Positions 26,242 to 35,937 of a stretch of 64,000 nucleotides of DNA are shown one piece after another. The translations under genes were made by a program, and so were the position numbers. The notes beneath the pieces were generated by a model that was not told where the DNA came from, ran no database searches, and saw only the letters and a list, made by a program, of their open reading frames with translations. Location: assembly GCF_042433895.1 (NCBI RefSeq), contig NZ_JBHLUA010000003.1:206480-270479 (forward strand). Direction: 5' to 3'. The DNA comes from Mesonia maritima. GTDB taxonomy: Bacteria > Bacteroidota > Bacteroidia > Flavobacteriales > Flavobacteriaceae. The first letter of the stretch is position 1. Every line of letters begins with the position of its first letter.

Positions 26242-28506
26242 TTATGCGTTTAACTTCTTGATTAAGTTAAGGGCAGAACCTTCTTTGTACCATTCAATTT
26301 GGTTTTCGTTGTAAGTGTGATTTGTTTTAATCAAATCTTTAGTTCCATCAGCGTGAACTACTTCCACGGTGATAGGTTTTCCTTCTGCAAAATCTTCTAA
26401 ATCAATAAAGTTGAAGGTATCATCTTCTTGAATTAGATCGTAATCATTTTCATTAGCAAAAGTAAGCCCTAACATTCCTTGTTTCTTCAAGTTGGTTTCG
26501 TGAATACGAGCAAAAGATTTTACGATAACCACTTTTACACCTAAGTGTCTCGGCTCCATCGCTGCATGTTCACGAGAAGAGCCTTCACCATAGTTATGAT
26601 CTCCTACAACTACTGTAGGAATTCCTTTTTCTTTGTATTCACGTTGGGTATCCGGTACTCCTCCATATTCTCCTGTCAACTGACTTTTTACAAAGTTAGT
26701 TTTCATATTGAAAGCGTTTACCGCGCCAATTAGACAGTTATTAGAGATGTTATCTAAGTGACCTCTGTAACGTAACCAAGGTCCAGCCATAGAAATATGA
26801 TCGGTAGTACATTTACCATCTGCTTTAATTAATAATTTTGCGCCTAGTAAATTTTTACCATCCCAAGGTTCAAAAGGAGTTAATAGTTGTAAACGTTCGC
26901 TATCTTCTGACACACTTACACTAACACCAGAACCATCTTCAAGTGGCTCAACATAACCGTTTTCTTTTACTTCAAATCCTTGAGAAGGAAGTTCTATACC
27001 TTGTGGTTCTTCTAACATCACTTCCTCACCATCTTCATTGATTAACTTATCACGAGTAGGATCAAAATCTAACCGACCTGAAATCGCGATTGCGGCAACC
27101 ATTTCCGGTGAACCTACAAACGCATGGGTATTTGGATTTCCATCAGCTCGTTTCGAGAAGTTTCTGTTGAAGGAATGTACAATTGTATTTTTTTCTTCGC
27201 CTTTACGATCACTTCTATCCCACTGGCCGATACAAGGTCCGCAAGCGTTAGTGAAAATAGTGGCATCAAGATCTTCAAAAATCTTTAATAAACCATCACG
27301 CTCTGCAGTGTAGCGAATTTGCTCTGAACCAGGATTAATTCCGAAATCAGATTTTGCTTTAATTTTTTTATCTACCGCCTGTTTTGCAATAGAAGCAGCA
27401 CGCGTTAAATCTTCATAAGAAGAATTGGTACAAGAACCGATTAATCCCCAATCTACATCAATTGGCCAATCGTTTTCTTTCGCTTTTTTACTCATTTCAG
27501 AAATAGGCGTTGCTAAATCTGGCGTGAACGGTCCGTTTAAATGTGGTCTTAATTCTGATAAATCAATTTCGATAACCTCATCAAAATATTGTTCAGGATT
27601 TGCGTAAACCTCATCATCTCCAGTTAAATGTTCACGAACTTCATTTGCAGCATCGGCAACATCGTTACGATCTGTAGCACGTAAAAAACGCTCCATTGAA
27701 TCATCATAACCAAACGTTGAAGTTGTTGCCCCAACTTCAGCTCCCATATTACAAATGGTTCCTTTTCCTGTACAAGAAAGGTTTTTAGCACCTTCCCCGA
27801 AATATTCTATAATTGCTCCGGTTCCACCTTTTACGGTTAAAATTCCGGCTACTTTTAAAATCACATCTTTAGAAGCGGTCCACCCGTTTAATTTTCCGGT
27901 TAATTTAACCCCAATTAAACGTGGGAATTTAAGTTCCCAAGGCATTCCTGCCATTACATCTACAGCATCTGCTCCACCAACTCCAATGGCAACCATTCCT
28001 AATCCACCGGCATTTACAGTATGCGAATCGGTACCAATCATCATTCCGCCAGGAAATGCATAATTTTCTAACACTACTTGGTGAATAATTCCTGCTCCTG
28101 GTTTCCAGAAACCAATTCCGTATTTATTAGAAACCGAACCTAAAAAGTCAAAAACTTCATGGCTAGTTTCATTTGCGCTTTTTAAATCTTTAGCGGCTCC
28201 TTGTTTCGCTTGAATTAAGTGATCACAATGAACGGTAGTTGGAACTTCAACTTTCTTTTTTCCGGCTTGCATAAATTGCAATAAAGCCATTTGGGCTGTT
28301 GCATCTTGACAAGCAATTCTATCTGGAGAAAAGTTTACATAATCTTTTCCGCGCTCGTATTTTTGCTCTGCAACGCCATCCCAAAGGTGAGAATAAAGAA
28401 TTTTTTCTGAAAGTGTTAATGGTTTACCTACAACTTTACGTGCTTTTTCAACACGTTCAGCCATTTGAGCGTAAACCTTTTTTATCATATCAATATCGTA
28501 TGCCAT
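26242..28506 (-). CDS. acn: aconitate hydratase
   Basis: Isomerises citrate to isocitrate in the TCA cycle. The 754-residue protein carries the three [4Fe-4S] cysteines in GSCTNSSYEDL and NACGPCIGQ, plus substrate motifs MIGTDSHTVNAGG and the C-terminal swivel-domain GSSREHAA. Its length and sequence follow the mitochondrial-type aconitase usual in Bacteroidota. A 371-base gene-free stretch lies upstream. Confidence 0.96.
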   Translation of the reverse strand: MAYDIDMIKKVYAQMAERVEKARKVVGKPLTLSEKILYSHLWDGVAEQKYERGKDYVNFSPDRIACQDATAQMALLQFMQAGKKKVEVPTTVHCDHLIQAKQGAAKDLKSANETSHEVFDFLGSVSNKYGIGFWKPGAGIIHQVVLENYAFPGGMMIGTDSHTVNAGGLGMVAIGVGGADAVDVMAGMPWELKFPRLIGVKLTGKLNGWTASKDVILKVAGILTVKGGTGAIIEYFGEGAKNLSCTGKGTICNMGAEVGATTSTFGYDDSMERFLRATDRNDVADAANEVREHLTGDDEVYANPEQYFDEVIEIDLSELRPHLNGPFTPDLATPISEMSKKAKENDWPIDVDWGLIGSCTNSSYEDLTRAASIAKQAVDKKIKAKSDFGINPGSEQIRYTAERDGLLKIFEDLDATIFTNACGPCIGQWDRSDRKGEEKNTIVHSFNRNFSKRADGNPNTHAFVGSPEMVAAIAISGRLDFDPTRDKLINEDGEEVMLEEPQGIELPSQGFEVKENGYVEPLEDGSGVSVSVSEDSERLQLLTPFEPWDGKNLLGAKLLIKADGKCTTDHISMAGPWLRYRGHLDNISNNCLIGAVNAFNMKTNFVKSQLTGEYGGVPDTQREYKEKGIPTVVVGDHNYGEGSSREHAAMEPRHLGVKVVIVKSFARIHETNLKKQGMLGLTFANENDYDLIQEDDTFNFIDLEDFAEGKPITVEVVHADGTKDLIKTNHTYNENQIEWYKEGSALNLIKKLNA

Positions 28507-28877
28507 AGAATTATTTTTTTGAACAAATGCGAAATTACGGAATTATAATGAATTTTAAAAATAAGCATTGATTTTACTTATTCACTTAAAAAAAATCAAT
28601 TAAATAGAGAAAAAATTAATTATAATGAATCCAAATAAGTGATTTGGTACGAATATTTATCATATTCATAATTTTAAATAATAGAAATAGGAAATCGATA
28701 AAAAATCCGTGAAAATTTTATCTACTTCGAATTAAAGGAAATGGCTTCAATAATCTAATGAATCAATAATTTTAAAGAAAATATTATCAAAATAGAACGA
28801 TGAGTTTTTAAATGCGAAAAAATAATACCATTAGCGCTTAAGTTAATTTACATAGATTACCTTGGTCCAAATAAAAT
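28507..28877. other. AT-rich gene-free stretch upstream of acn
   Basis: No coding frame or RNA gene is recognisable in these 371 bases. The only compact symmetry is CCAAAT-AAGTG-ATTTGG at 28631-28647, about 125 bases before the acn start, which could be an operator but is short enough to be chance. The acn promoter must lie here; I see no convincing TAnnTTTG match. Confidence 0.4.
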
Positions 28878-30038
28878 TTATAAAGTCTTACTATTTATAT
28901 AATGTAGTTCAATTTCAGGATAAGTGATACTCGAATCTACCTCTTGAATTGTTATTTTCGAAGGGTAGTTTAAATCATTATACTCATAATCAAATGTTCT
29001 TATTAGATTACCGTTAAGTATATATTTAGTAGGATTATTTACATTTTTATTTATAAAAAATGGCAGGTACTTTATAACCTCTATAAACTCATCATTCAAA
29101 AAAAGTAAACCTCCCGAGTCTTTAAAATTATAAATACGGCTATCTAATAGAAAAGCATCATAAGTATGGAAATTATTACTATTATCATATTCAATATTTA
29201 ATACATTTCCATCAAAATCCATTTCAATAAGATTTCCAGCTTTAGAATATTTAAAAGTTAAGCTATTTACTTCCTGAGTATTTAGATTTGTTATCGTTAA
29301 TTTAGACAGACAATCATCACTATTTAATGTGTAATCGATATTTTTTTCATTAATAAAATCTTCACTACCACCAAATCTTTTTAATGTTTGAATTACATTA
29401 TAGGAATTATTTGTAAAATTACTATAATAGAATTCATAATAAACATCACTATCTCCTTTAAGAATAGTTATCTCATCGATTTGATTCGAAGAATAATTAA
29501 AGGTTACCTTATTCAAATGTGGAAAACGGTTAAGTTTGCTAATTTTATTATCATCGTTATAATAATAATTAGAAGAAATTGGATGAATGGCTCTAGGAAA
29601 TAATTTCTGAGTCAATTGTTCATTTTCATTATAAGTTAAACTTATTGAATCTCTACCTGAAGAGTACAAAAAAATATAATTGGTTAATAATAATTTTCCT
29701 GTAGCTGAAGTGGAAAAATCCTCTTGTAAAGTAACAAGGTTATTATTTATATTTTCATAACTAATTTTGACAGAGTATTGAGTTGATGGGGTTAAATTTT
29801 GAAAAAAATACTCATTAGATGAAACTTCATCATCAATCAAGTCATCATTTAAATATAAGGCAAATAAAGAGCCATCTAATTTATCGTCTTCACTAATCGT
29901 CCACTTTACATTAACAGATGATGTGGTAATATTTTCTAGCTCAATTTTTGAAGTGCTATCTTTAATTTCAATAGAATCATCGTCGCTAGAACACGAAAAA
30001 ATGGAAATAATTAGTAATATATAAATATAATTTTTCAT
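28878..30038 (-). CDS. fibronectin type III-like lipoprotein, function unknown
   Basis: A 386-residue lipoprotein. I start at the ATG at 30038 (MKNYIYIL), where a clean lipoprotein signal begins (IFSC then SSDDD), rather than 17 codons upstream, which would overlap the MoxR gene. Residues ~28-110 form a fibronectin type III-like sandwich (SVNVKWTISEDD, LTPSTQYSVKI). The remaining 270 residues are Asn/Tyr/Asp-rich strands resembling YD/RHS-type repeats (YNENEQLTQK, YYNDDNKISKLNRF, YSKAGNLIEMDFDGN). It is visibly more AT-rich than its neighbours and sits between acn and moxR; it may be an acquired gene. Confidence 0.75.
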   Translation of the reverse strand: MKNYIYILLIISIFSCSSDDDSIEIKDSTSKIELENITTSSVNVKWTISEDDKLDGSLFALYLNDDLIDDEVSSNEYFFQNLTPSTQYSVKISYENINNNLVTLQEDFSTSATGKLLLTNYIFLYSSGRDSISLTYNENEQLTQKLFPRAIHPISSNYYYNDDNKISKLNRFPHLNKVTFNYSSNQIDEITILKGDSDVYYEFYYSNFTNNSYNVIQTLKRFGGSEDFINEKNIDYTLNSDDCLSKLTITNLNTQEVNSLTFKYSKAGNLIEMDFDGNVLNIEYDNSNNFHTYDAFLLDSRIYNFKDSGGLLFLNDEFIEVIKYLPFFINKNVNNPTKYILNGNLIRTFDYEYNDLNYPSKITIQEVDSSITYPEIELHYINSKTL

Positions 30039-30072
30039 TATTTTATTTTTAATAAATATATGAAAAATAAAC

Positions 30073-31026
30073 CTAAACAAGTTCCGCAATAATTTGCTCT
30101 TCTGAATAACCTTCGGCTTCGGCTTTATAATTTTTTATAATTCTATGACGCAAAATTCCGTTAGCAACTGCTTGAACATCTTCAATATCAGGTGAAAATT
30201 TTCCTTTTGTAGCAGCATTGGCTTTTGCCGCTAAAATTAAATTTTGTGAAGCTCGCGGTCCGGCGCCCCAATCTACATATTCTTTTATGATTTCTGGTGC
30301 GTATTCTCCGTTAGGACGAGTTTTCGCTACTAATTTTACCGCATATTCTACCACATTATCAGAAACCGGAATTTTACGAATAAGCTGTTGGTATTTTATA
30401 ATTTCTTCCGCAGTGAAAAGTGGAGCGATTGTTACTTGTTTATCTGCTGTCGTATTTTTTACTACGTCTATTTCTTCTTGAAAACTTGGATATTTCAGAA
30501 AAATAGAAAACATAAAACGGTCTAACTGCGCTTCGGGTAAAGGATATGTTCCTTCTTGCTCAATTGGGTTTTGCGTGGCTAGTACAAAATAAGGCTGGGA
30601 AAGTTTGTAATTGTGACCCGCGACGGTAACCGATTTTTCTTGCATCGCTTCTAATAAAGCGGCTTGCGTTTTTGGCGGCGTTCGGTTAATTTCATCTGCC
30701 AAAATAATGTTTGAAAAAATAGGTCCTTTTAAAAATTTAAACGTTCTATTTTCATCTAAAATTTCTGAGCCCAAAATATCACTAGGCATTAAATCTGGCG
30801 TAAACTGAATTCGTTTAAAATCTAATCCTAAAGCTTGAGAAATTGTGTTTACCATTAGCGTTTTCGCCAAACCGGGAACACCTATTAACAATGCGTGACC
30901 GCCGGAAAAAACCGAAAGTAAAATTTCATTAATTACTTCATCTTGACCAACAATTACTTTTGCAATTTCTCTTTTTAAATCGGCATATTTTGCTACCAAT
31001 TCTTCTACTGCTTTAACATCAGACAT
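30073..31026 (-). CDS. MoxR-family AAA ATPase
   Basis: A 317-residue AAA+ ATPase with Walker A GVPGLAKT (about residues 48-55), Walker B IILADEINR and sensor-1 LATQNPIEQEG. MoxR ATPases act as chaperones for assembly of partner complexes, often with von Willebrand domain proteins encoded nearby. None is visible here; instead it is followed upstream on the same strand by three periplasmic foldase genes (6-base spacing to the nearest), so a shared envelope role is plausible. Confidence 0.93.
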   Translation of the reverse strand: MSDVKAVEELVAKYADLKREIAKVIVGQDEVINEILLSVFSGGHALLIGVPGLAKTLMVNTISQALGLDFKRIQFTPDLMPSDILGSEILDENRTFKFLKGPIFSNIILADEINRTPPKTQAALLEAMQEKSVTVAGHNYKLSQPYFVLATQNPIEQEGTYPLPEAQLDRFMFSIFLKYPSFQEEIDVVKNTTADKQVTIAPLFTAEEIIKYQQLIRKIPVSDNVVEYAVKLVAKTRPNGEYAPEIIKEYVDWGAGPRASQNLILAAKANAATKGKFSPDIEDVQAVANGILRHRIIKNYKAEAEGYSEEQIIAELV

Positions 31027-31032
31027 ATAAAT

Positions 31033-32490
31033 TTATTTTTTTTGCCAATTACTATTGAAAGAACATTTTTTGTATTCGCCGTTTATTTTAATGTAGGTTT
31101 CTGCAATGGTTTCTTTTTGCCATTTTTCTACCGCTTTATATTTTTTTTCACGTAAAGCTAATTCTTTAATTTTAGAATAATCTTTTGCGTAATCGGCGAT
31201 ATGTTCTGGATAGCGATTGGTTACGGTAATAATTTTGAAGAATTTTTTTCCGGTATTGGTTTGATCGGTTAAAATTAACGAAACTTCATTCTCTTTTAAA
31301 TTTACAACCTGATCGTAAATTATTGGATCAACTTTGGTTAATTCAAAACGAGTATCTCCTGTCGTTGGGTTTATTAATTTACCACCGTCCCCTCTGGTTT
31401 CTTCTTCATCTGAAAGTGTTCTCGCAGCTTCATCGAAAGAGATATTTCCTTTTACAATTTCTGTTCGGATACTGTCTATTTTTTTCTGTGCGTTTTTCAC
31501 CGTTTCCTCAGTAACTTCCGGTGTGATGATAATATGTCGAATATCTAATTTTTGTCCGCGGACTTTGTCTACGGTTACAATATGATAACCAAATTCAGAT
31601 TTAAATGGTTTGCTGATTTCTCCTTCGCGTAAACTAAATGCAATTTGCTTAAAATCTTTATCTAACGGATCTTCTCTAGTAATTGTTAATTTACCTCCTT
31701 TTGCGCTGGTACCATCTTCTGAATAAAGTACAGCTTTGGTGGCAAAACTTGCGCCATTTTCAATAATATCATTTCTAATATCATTTAATTGCTTGATTAC
31801 TTTTTGCTTTTCTTCCTCTGGAATTTCAGGTTCGATGACAATTTGTGCGATTTCTACTTCATCACCAAATTTTGGACGTTCATCTTCTGGAATTTTATTG
31901 AAAAACTCACGCACTTCTTCTGGCGTTACTTCTATATTTTCAACAATTTTATCTTGCATCGAATTGGCTAACTCACGTTCTTTATTAATTCGAATTAATT
32001 CTTTCCGAAGTTCTTCTACGCTTTCTTTTCGGTAAAACTCTAAAAGTTTATCCATACTACCGATTTGTTGCTCCATTCTGCTTAATTGTTGGTCTGTCAT
32101 TCCGCTAATTCTAGCTTCAGAGACCAAAATAGTAGTATCTTGTTGGGCTTTATGCACGTACAATTTATTTTCCATTAAACGACCGGCTAATTGGCAATTG
32201 GTGATTTCTTCAGAAGATAAACCTTGGTTTTTCATATCTTCTCGCATTTTAGTGATATCGCTTTCTAAAATAAGATAATCGCCAACTACGGCAGCAACAC
32301 CGTCGGCTTTCATTCTTTTTTTCTTCTGAACGGTATCTTTTTTTACTAGCGGAACTTCTTTTTCTTCACCAGTAACAACTAACGTACTGTCTTTTAAATT
32401 TTGTGCGTTTACGTGAATTCCGCCGAGAAGGAATATCACGAGTAAAAAGTGCTTAGTTATAAATTTCAAATTTTTCGCTTTTAATTGCAT
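31033..32490 (-). CDS. SurA-like peptidyl-prolyl isomerase with two parvulin domains
   Basis: A 485-residue exported protein (signal about 1-29, ending NVNAQ). A SurA-type N-terminal chaperone region (about 60-200) is followed by two parvulin domains. The first ends GEISKPFKSEFGYHIVTVDK and the second begins LDIRHIIITPEVTEE and has the GGKLINP turn. Parvulin foldases of this type help outer-membrane proteins fold in the periplasm. Its start overlaps the 3' end of the next gene upstream by 38 bases. Confidence 0.88.
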   Translation of the reverse strand: MQLKAKNLKFITKHFLLVIFLLGGIHVNAQNLKDSTLVVTGEEKEVPLVKKDTVQKKKRMKADGVAAVVGDYLILESDITKMREDMKNQGLSSEEITNCQLAGRLMENKLYVHKAQQDTTILVSEARISGMTDQQLSRMEQQIGSMDKLLEFYRKESVEELRKELIRINKERELANSMQDKIVENIEVTPEEVREFFNKIPEDERPKFGDEVEIAQIVIEPEIPEEEKQKVIKQLNDIRNDIIENGASFATKAVLYSEDGTSAKGGKLTITREDPLDKDFKQIAFSLREGEISKPFKSEFGYHIVTVDKVRGQKLDIRHIIITPEVTEETVKNAQKKIDSIRTEIVKGNISFDEAARTLSDEEETRGDGGKLINPTTGDTRFELTKVDPIIYDQVVNLKENEVSLILTDQTNTGKKFFKIITVTNRYPEHIADYAKDYSKIKELALREKKYKAVEKWQKETIAETYIKINGEYKKCSFNSNWQKK

Positions 32491-33304
32491 CTTTTGTTAT
32501 TTCTTTTTCAATTTTCTTTGCCAATTCTAATTTCCTACGGTTCAGCAAAATTTGTTTTATCGTAGGTTTTGCATATTCTAAAGGCGCTTGTTGTTTTCGC
32601 AAAAGTACGTCTTTAACTTTAACTAAATAAACTCCTGTAGAATCTTGAAGTTGCAAAAAATTATCTTTCTGTAAAAAAGCTTCTTTATCTTCGATGTTTA
32701 AAGGCTTTACTTCTTCATAAATATTTCTTGCACTTACCCAAATACTATCGTTTAAAGAGATAGATTTAAATTTTAAAGATTCTTTTTCTAAAAATTTGAT
32801 ATCTTTTTCTTCAAAACGTTTAAAACGTTCTTCAATTTTGTCGAGCTTCGGAAAATTTTTATTTAAATGAATATAACGCAGTTTTACCAAATCTTGGTTG
32901 AGTTTAAAATTCTCACGATTTGCGTTAAAATAAGCTTCAATTTCATTTTCGGTTAGCGTGGTATCGAGTTGTTTCCCGATAATAATATCTTTATAAGCTT
33001 CGATATAAAGTTCTTTTCGGTAATCAGCTACAAGTTGTTCAAACTTTTCCTGTTTCGCTAACGGAAGGTTTAATTTTGCTTGATCCATTAATAATTGTTC
33101 TGTCGCCCAGCGTGTTATAAAATTATTCACCATTAACAGACTGTCTTCTTTTGAAATTTTCTGTGAAAGCGAATTTTTTAAATCTTCTTCATATAAATAA
33201 GAATCATTTACACGCGCCAACGCCTGTTTCGGTTCTTCTTCTTGAAAATAAGAACAACTGCTAAGGCTAATTATTAAAAGAATTATGTAAGCTGTTTTAT
33301 TCAA
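32453..33304 (-). CDS. SurA-like lipoprotein with degenerate parvulin region
   Basis: A 283-residue lipoprotein (lipobox LSSC). Residues ~28-120 match the chaperone N-domain of SurA/PpiC proteins (ALARVNDSYLYEEDLKN, FITRWATEQLLMDQAKLNL). The following region occupies the parvulin position (DLVKLRYIHLNKNF ... GVYLVKVKDV) but lacks the Gly-Gly and Phe-Gly-x-His features of a working domain, so it is probably a chaperone without isomerase activity. It overlaps both neighbouring foldase genes (38 bases and 8 bases). Confidence 0.8.
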   Translation of the reverse strand: MNKTAYIILLIISLSSCSYFQEEEPKQALARVNDSYLYEEDLKNSLSQKISKEDSLLMVNNFITRWATEQLLMDQAKLNLPLAKQEKFEQLVADYRKELYIEAYKDIIIGKQLDTTLTENEIEAYFNANRENFKLNQDLVKLRYIHLNKNFPKLDKIEERFKRFEEKDIKFLEKESLKFKSISLNDSIWVSARNIYEEVKPLNIEDKEAFLQKDNFLQLQDSTGVYLVKVKDVLLRKQQAPLEYAKPTIKQILLNRRKLELAKKIEKEITKDAIKSEKFEIYN

Positions 33305-35204
33305 ATTTTCTCTTTGTTTTTTCTAGCACCTTTTTATTAATTTCGATATCGTGCTTTTCTCTAAGCGATTTTAACCACTCTTTTTCTAAGGTATTTTGAT
33401 AGTCTGAAATTACCGCTCCGCGTGCTTCCTCAAAAGTTTTTTGTCTTTTTTCTTCTTTTTCGTGAACAGAAACTACAAGAAATACACCATTATTTTTATA
33501 TACTTTCGAAATGCCTTTATTTGCTTTAAATTTTTCAGGAAGCGCGCTCGAATTTTCGGTGAATTTCCCTTCCGTGATGATGACTTTATCGAACTTTTCT
33601 GAAATTATTTCTTTCGAATCTTCATTCTTTAATTCACGTCTCACCTTTTTTACAGTTTTTTTATCCTCTGAAGAATAAATTACCGCGTCATAACTGGTCG
33701 CTTTTATATAATTTTCTTTATAATTTTCATAGAATTTTTTAAGCGCAAGTGTATCTTCCGTGGCAGGATTCCAGATTTTCTTTTGCATTAAATCGAAAAG
33801 TAATAATCCGTTTTTATATTCTTTTACGATGGAAGCGTATTCTGGATTTGTTTCTGCTAAATGTGCTTTATGATAATTGACTAAAAAATCGTTTTTATAA
33901 TTTTCATAGGCTTTTTGAATTTGTAAATCGGTTATGCCTCGTTTTGAAACCGAATATTTTTTTTCAACGAAATCTGCAAATTCCTGAAACGTTTTTCCTT
34001 CTCCATTTATAGCGATTAAAAGTTCATCTGCATTTTCGATTTTCGGATCTATTTTATTGCTGAATTTCTCAAAAACCGCCTTTCTATTTTCATTTTCTTT
34101 AACGGCATAAAGTTCTTCAATATCTTCAATTAAATTTTCATTTATTAATTGTGATCGGGAATCTGACTTTATTTTATTTTCCAAATGTGGTCGCTCTTCT
34201 TCTAAACTTCCAATCGGTTTTTTGCTGAATAATTTTATAATATGCCAACCGTATTTTGTTTGAAAAGGTTCGGTTATATCGGCACTATCTTGCAAAGCGA
34301 ATGCTTTTTCTTGAAAAGTTTCAGAGTTTAAAGTTCCGCGCATAAACGCTCGCAACTTTCCGCCATTTACAGCTGTATTTTCGTCTTCACTAAACTGTTT
34401 TGCTAGATCGGCAAAATCTGCTCCGTTTTGTAATTTATCGTAAATTAACTCAATTTGCTGTTTTACTTTTACCGAATCTTTATCCTTTGTATTTAATAGA
34501 ATATGCGCTACATTTACTTCGCCATCATTTTTTCTACGCTTATTAATTTTCACAAGATGATACCCGAAACGGGTTTTAAAAGGTTTTGAAATTTCACCTT
34601 CTTTAGTATTGTAAGCAGCAGTTTCAAAAGGATAAACCATTTTAAAAACGCTAAACCAACCTACATTTCCTTCATTTGCTCTTACGGAAGGATCTTCTGA
34701 ATATTCCTTAGCAACCGTCACAAAATCTTCACCACTTAAAATTTTGTTTCGCGCTTCTTCAATTTTTTTATAAGCTTTTAACGTGTCTTTTGCAGTAGCT
34801 TGATCACTTACTTGCACTAAAATATGACTCGCATTAATTTCTTCTTGCAAACGTTTATAAGCTTCGTTCACCAATTTTTCGGTTACTTCGCTATCTTTTA
34901 AATATTTTTTCGCAAGCTGATTCTTATATAGAGAAAATTCCCGCTGAAAGGTTTCGAGCGTATCTAAGCCCATTTTTTCAGCAGCCATTAATTTTAATTG
35001 ATAATTCACAAATAAATCGATATAATTGTCGACATCTTCTTGCGATTTATCTTCAATAAGTTTCAGGTTTTTCGAAAAAACTTGTTCAAATTCACTTCTG
35101 TAAATTGGTTTATTATCGATAGTCATTAAAACCTCATCTGCCTCTTGAGCTTTCGTTGCAAAACTTACGGCAAGTATAAAAAGTAACGCGAATATTTTTT
35201 TCAT
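33297..35204 (-). CDS. PpiC/SurA-type peptidyl-prolyl isomerase with tandem parvulin domains
   Basis: A ~635-residue exported protein. I start it at ATG 35204 (MKKIFALLFILAVSFATKAQ), which gives a clean signal peptide; an ATG 18 codons upstream only adds a second hydrophobic run. Two parvulin domains follow: one from NASHILVQVSD to FKTRFGYHLVKIN, one from NVAHILLNTKD to FQTKYGWHIIKLF. A long C-terminal helical region (380-635) completes it. It is first in the foldase series foldase, degenerate foldase, foldase, MoxR. Confidence 0.88.
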   Translation of the reverse strand: MKKIFALLFILAVSFATKAQEADEVLMTIDNKPIYRSEFEQVFSKNLKLIEDKSQEDVDNYIDLFVNYQLKLMAAEKMGLDTLETFQREFSLYKNQLAKKYLKDSEVTEKLVNEAYKRLQEEINASHILVQVSDQATAKDTLKAYKKIEEARNKILSGEDFVTVAKEYSEDPSVRANEGNVGWFSVFKMVYPFETAAYNTKEGEISKPFKTRFGYHLVKINKRRKNDGEVNVAHILLNTKDKDSVKVKQQIELIYDKLQNGADFADLAKQFSEDENTAVNGGKLRAFMRGTLNSETFQEKAFALQDSADITEPFQTKYGWHIIKLFSKKPIGSLEEERPHLENKIKSDSRSQLINENLIEDIEELYAVKENENRKAVFEKFSNKIDPKIENADELLIAINGEGKTFQEFADFVEKKYSVSKRGITDLQIQKAYENYKNDFLVNYHKAHLAETNPEYASIVKEYKNGLLLFDLMQKKIWNPATEDTLALKKFYENYKENYIKATSYDAVIYSSEDKKTVKKVRRELKNEDSKEIISEKFDKVIITEGKFTENSSALPEKFKANKGISKVYKNNGVFLVVSVHEKEEKRQKTFEEARGAVISDYQNTLEKEWLKSLREKHDIEINKKVLEKTKRKFE

Positions 35205-35323
35205 TGAAAAGATTTCTGTTAATGCGCTCAAAAATAAGAAAACAATTGCTTTTAGCAAGCTATAGCTTAACGTAGATTAATAATTTTAAGTATTTTAGTG
35301 ATTAAAATTTTATTTTTTTAAGC

Positions 35324-35779
35324 ATGAAATATACCACTGAAATAATAATTAACGCTCCACGAGCTGAAGTAATTGAAAAAATGGATAGCGTTGAAAATCT
35401 AAAGCATTGGCAACACGGGCTTCTAGAGGCAAAACCACTATCTGGTGAAGTTGGTAAAGAAGGTTCTACAATGCGTTTAAAGTATAAATTCGGAAAACGT
35501 GATATGGAAATGATTGAAACGGTTCTAAAAAATAATTTACCGGAAGAATTTCATGCAACTTACGATACCAAAGGCGTTCATAATATTCAGAAGAACTTTT
35601 TTGAAGAATTACCCAAAGGAAAAACAAAATGGATTTCTCACAGTGAATTTCAATTTAGCAGTTTGGCTTTAAAAGTAATGGGATTTTTAATGCCAGGTGC
35701 TTTTAAAAAACAGTCCAAAAAATATATGGAAGATTTCAAAAATTTTGTGGAACAAGGAAAAAGCGTAGCAGAACAATAG
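35324..35779 (+). CDS. SRPBCC (START-like) family protein
   Basis: A 151-residue cytosolic protein with the START-like helix-grip fold: first strand YTTEIIINAPRAEVIEKM, glycine-rich RLKYKFGKRDMEMIETV strands, and a long C-terminal helix MPGAFKKQSKKYMEDFKNFV. Such proteins bind hydrophobic ligands; the ligand cannot be predicted. It is divergent from the foldase series. Confidence 0.85.
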   Translation: MKYTTEIIINAPRAEVIEKMDSVENLKHWQHGLLEAKPLSGEVGKEGSTMRLKYKFGKRDMEMIETVLKNNLPEEFHATYDTKGVHNIQKNFFEELPKGKTKWISHSEFQFSSLALKVMGFLMPGAFKKQSKKYMEDFKNFVEQGKSVAEQ

Positions 35780-35781
35780 AA

Positions 35782-35922
35782 AAAAGAGACTGTCTAAAAA
35801 GTCTATTTTCCGTCAACCTGAACTTGATTCAGGTTCTCATCCTGATTTGTATTTCAGCAAGATGAGATTCTAAAATAAATTTAGAATGACGTTTTTTTTA
35901 ACCTTTTCAGACATTCTCTTTT
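35782..35922. repeat. structured interspersed repeat (nested inverted repeats)
   Basis: The ~140 bases between the SRPBCC gene and the cyclophilin-FKBP gene are bounded by an inverted repeat (35782-35795 with 35909-35922, one mismatch in 14). Inside are an inner CGTCA/TGACG pair and three consecutive hairpins: AACCTGAA/TTCAGGTT (35814-35835 region), CTCATC/GATGAG, and ATTCTAAA/TTTAGAAT. Similar palindromic elements are scattered in Flavobacteriia genomes as I recall; a MITE-like or REP-like element, possibly doubling as a terminator for the convergent genes, is the likely reading. Confidence 0.65.
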
Positions 35923-35937
35923 AATATTTATTTAAGT

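Noticed and set aside
27038..28508. Open + strand frames opposite aconitase
   Set aside because: They are low-complexity shadows of conserved aconitase codons.
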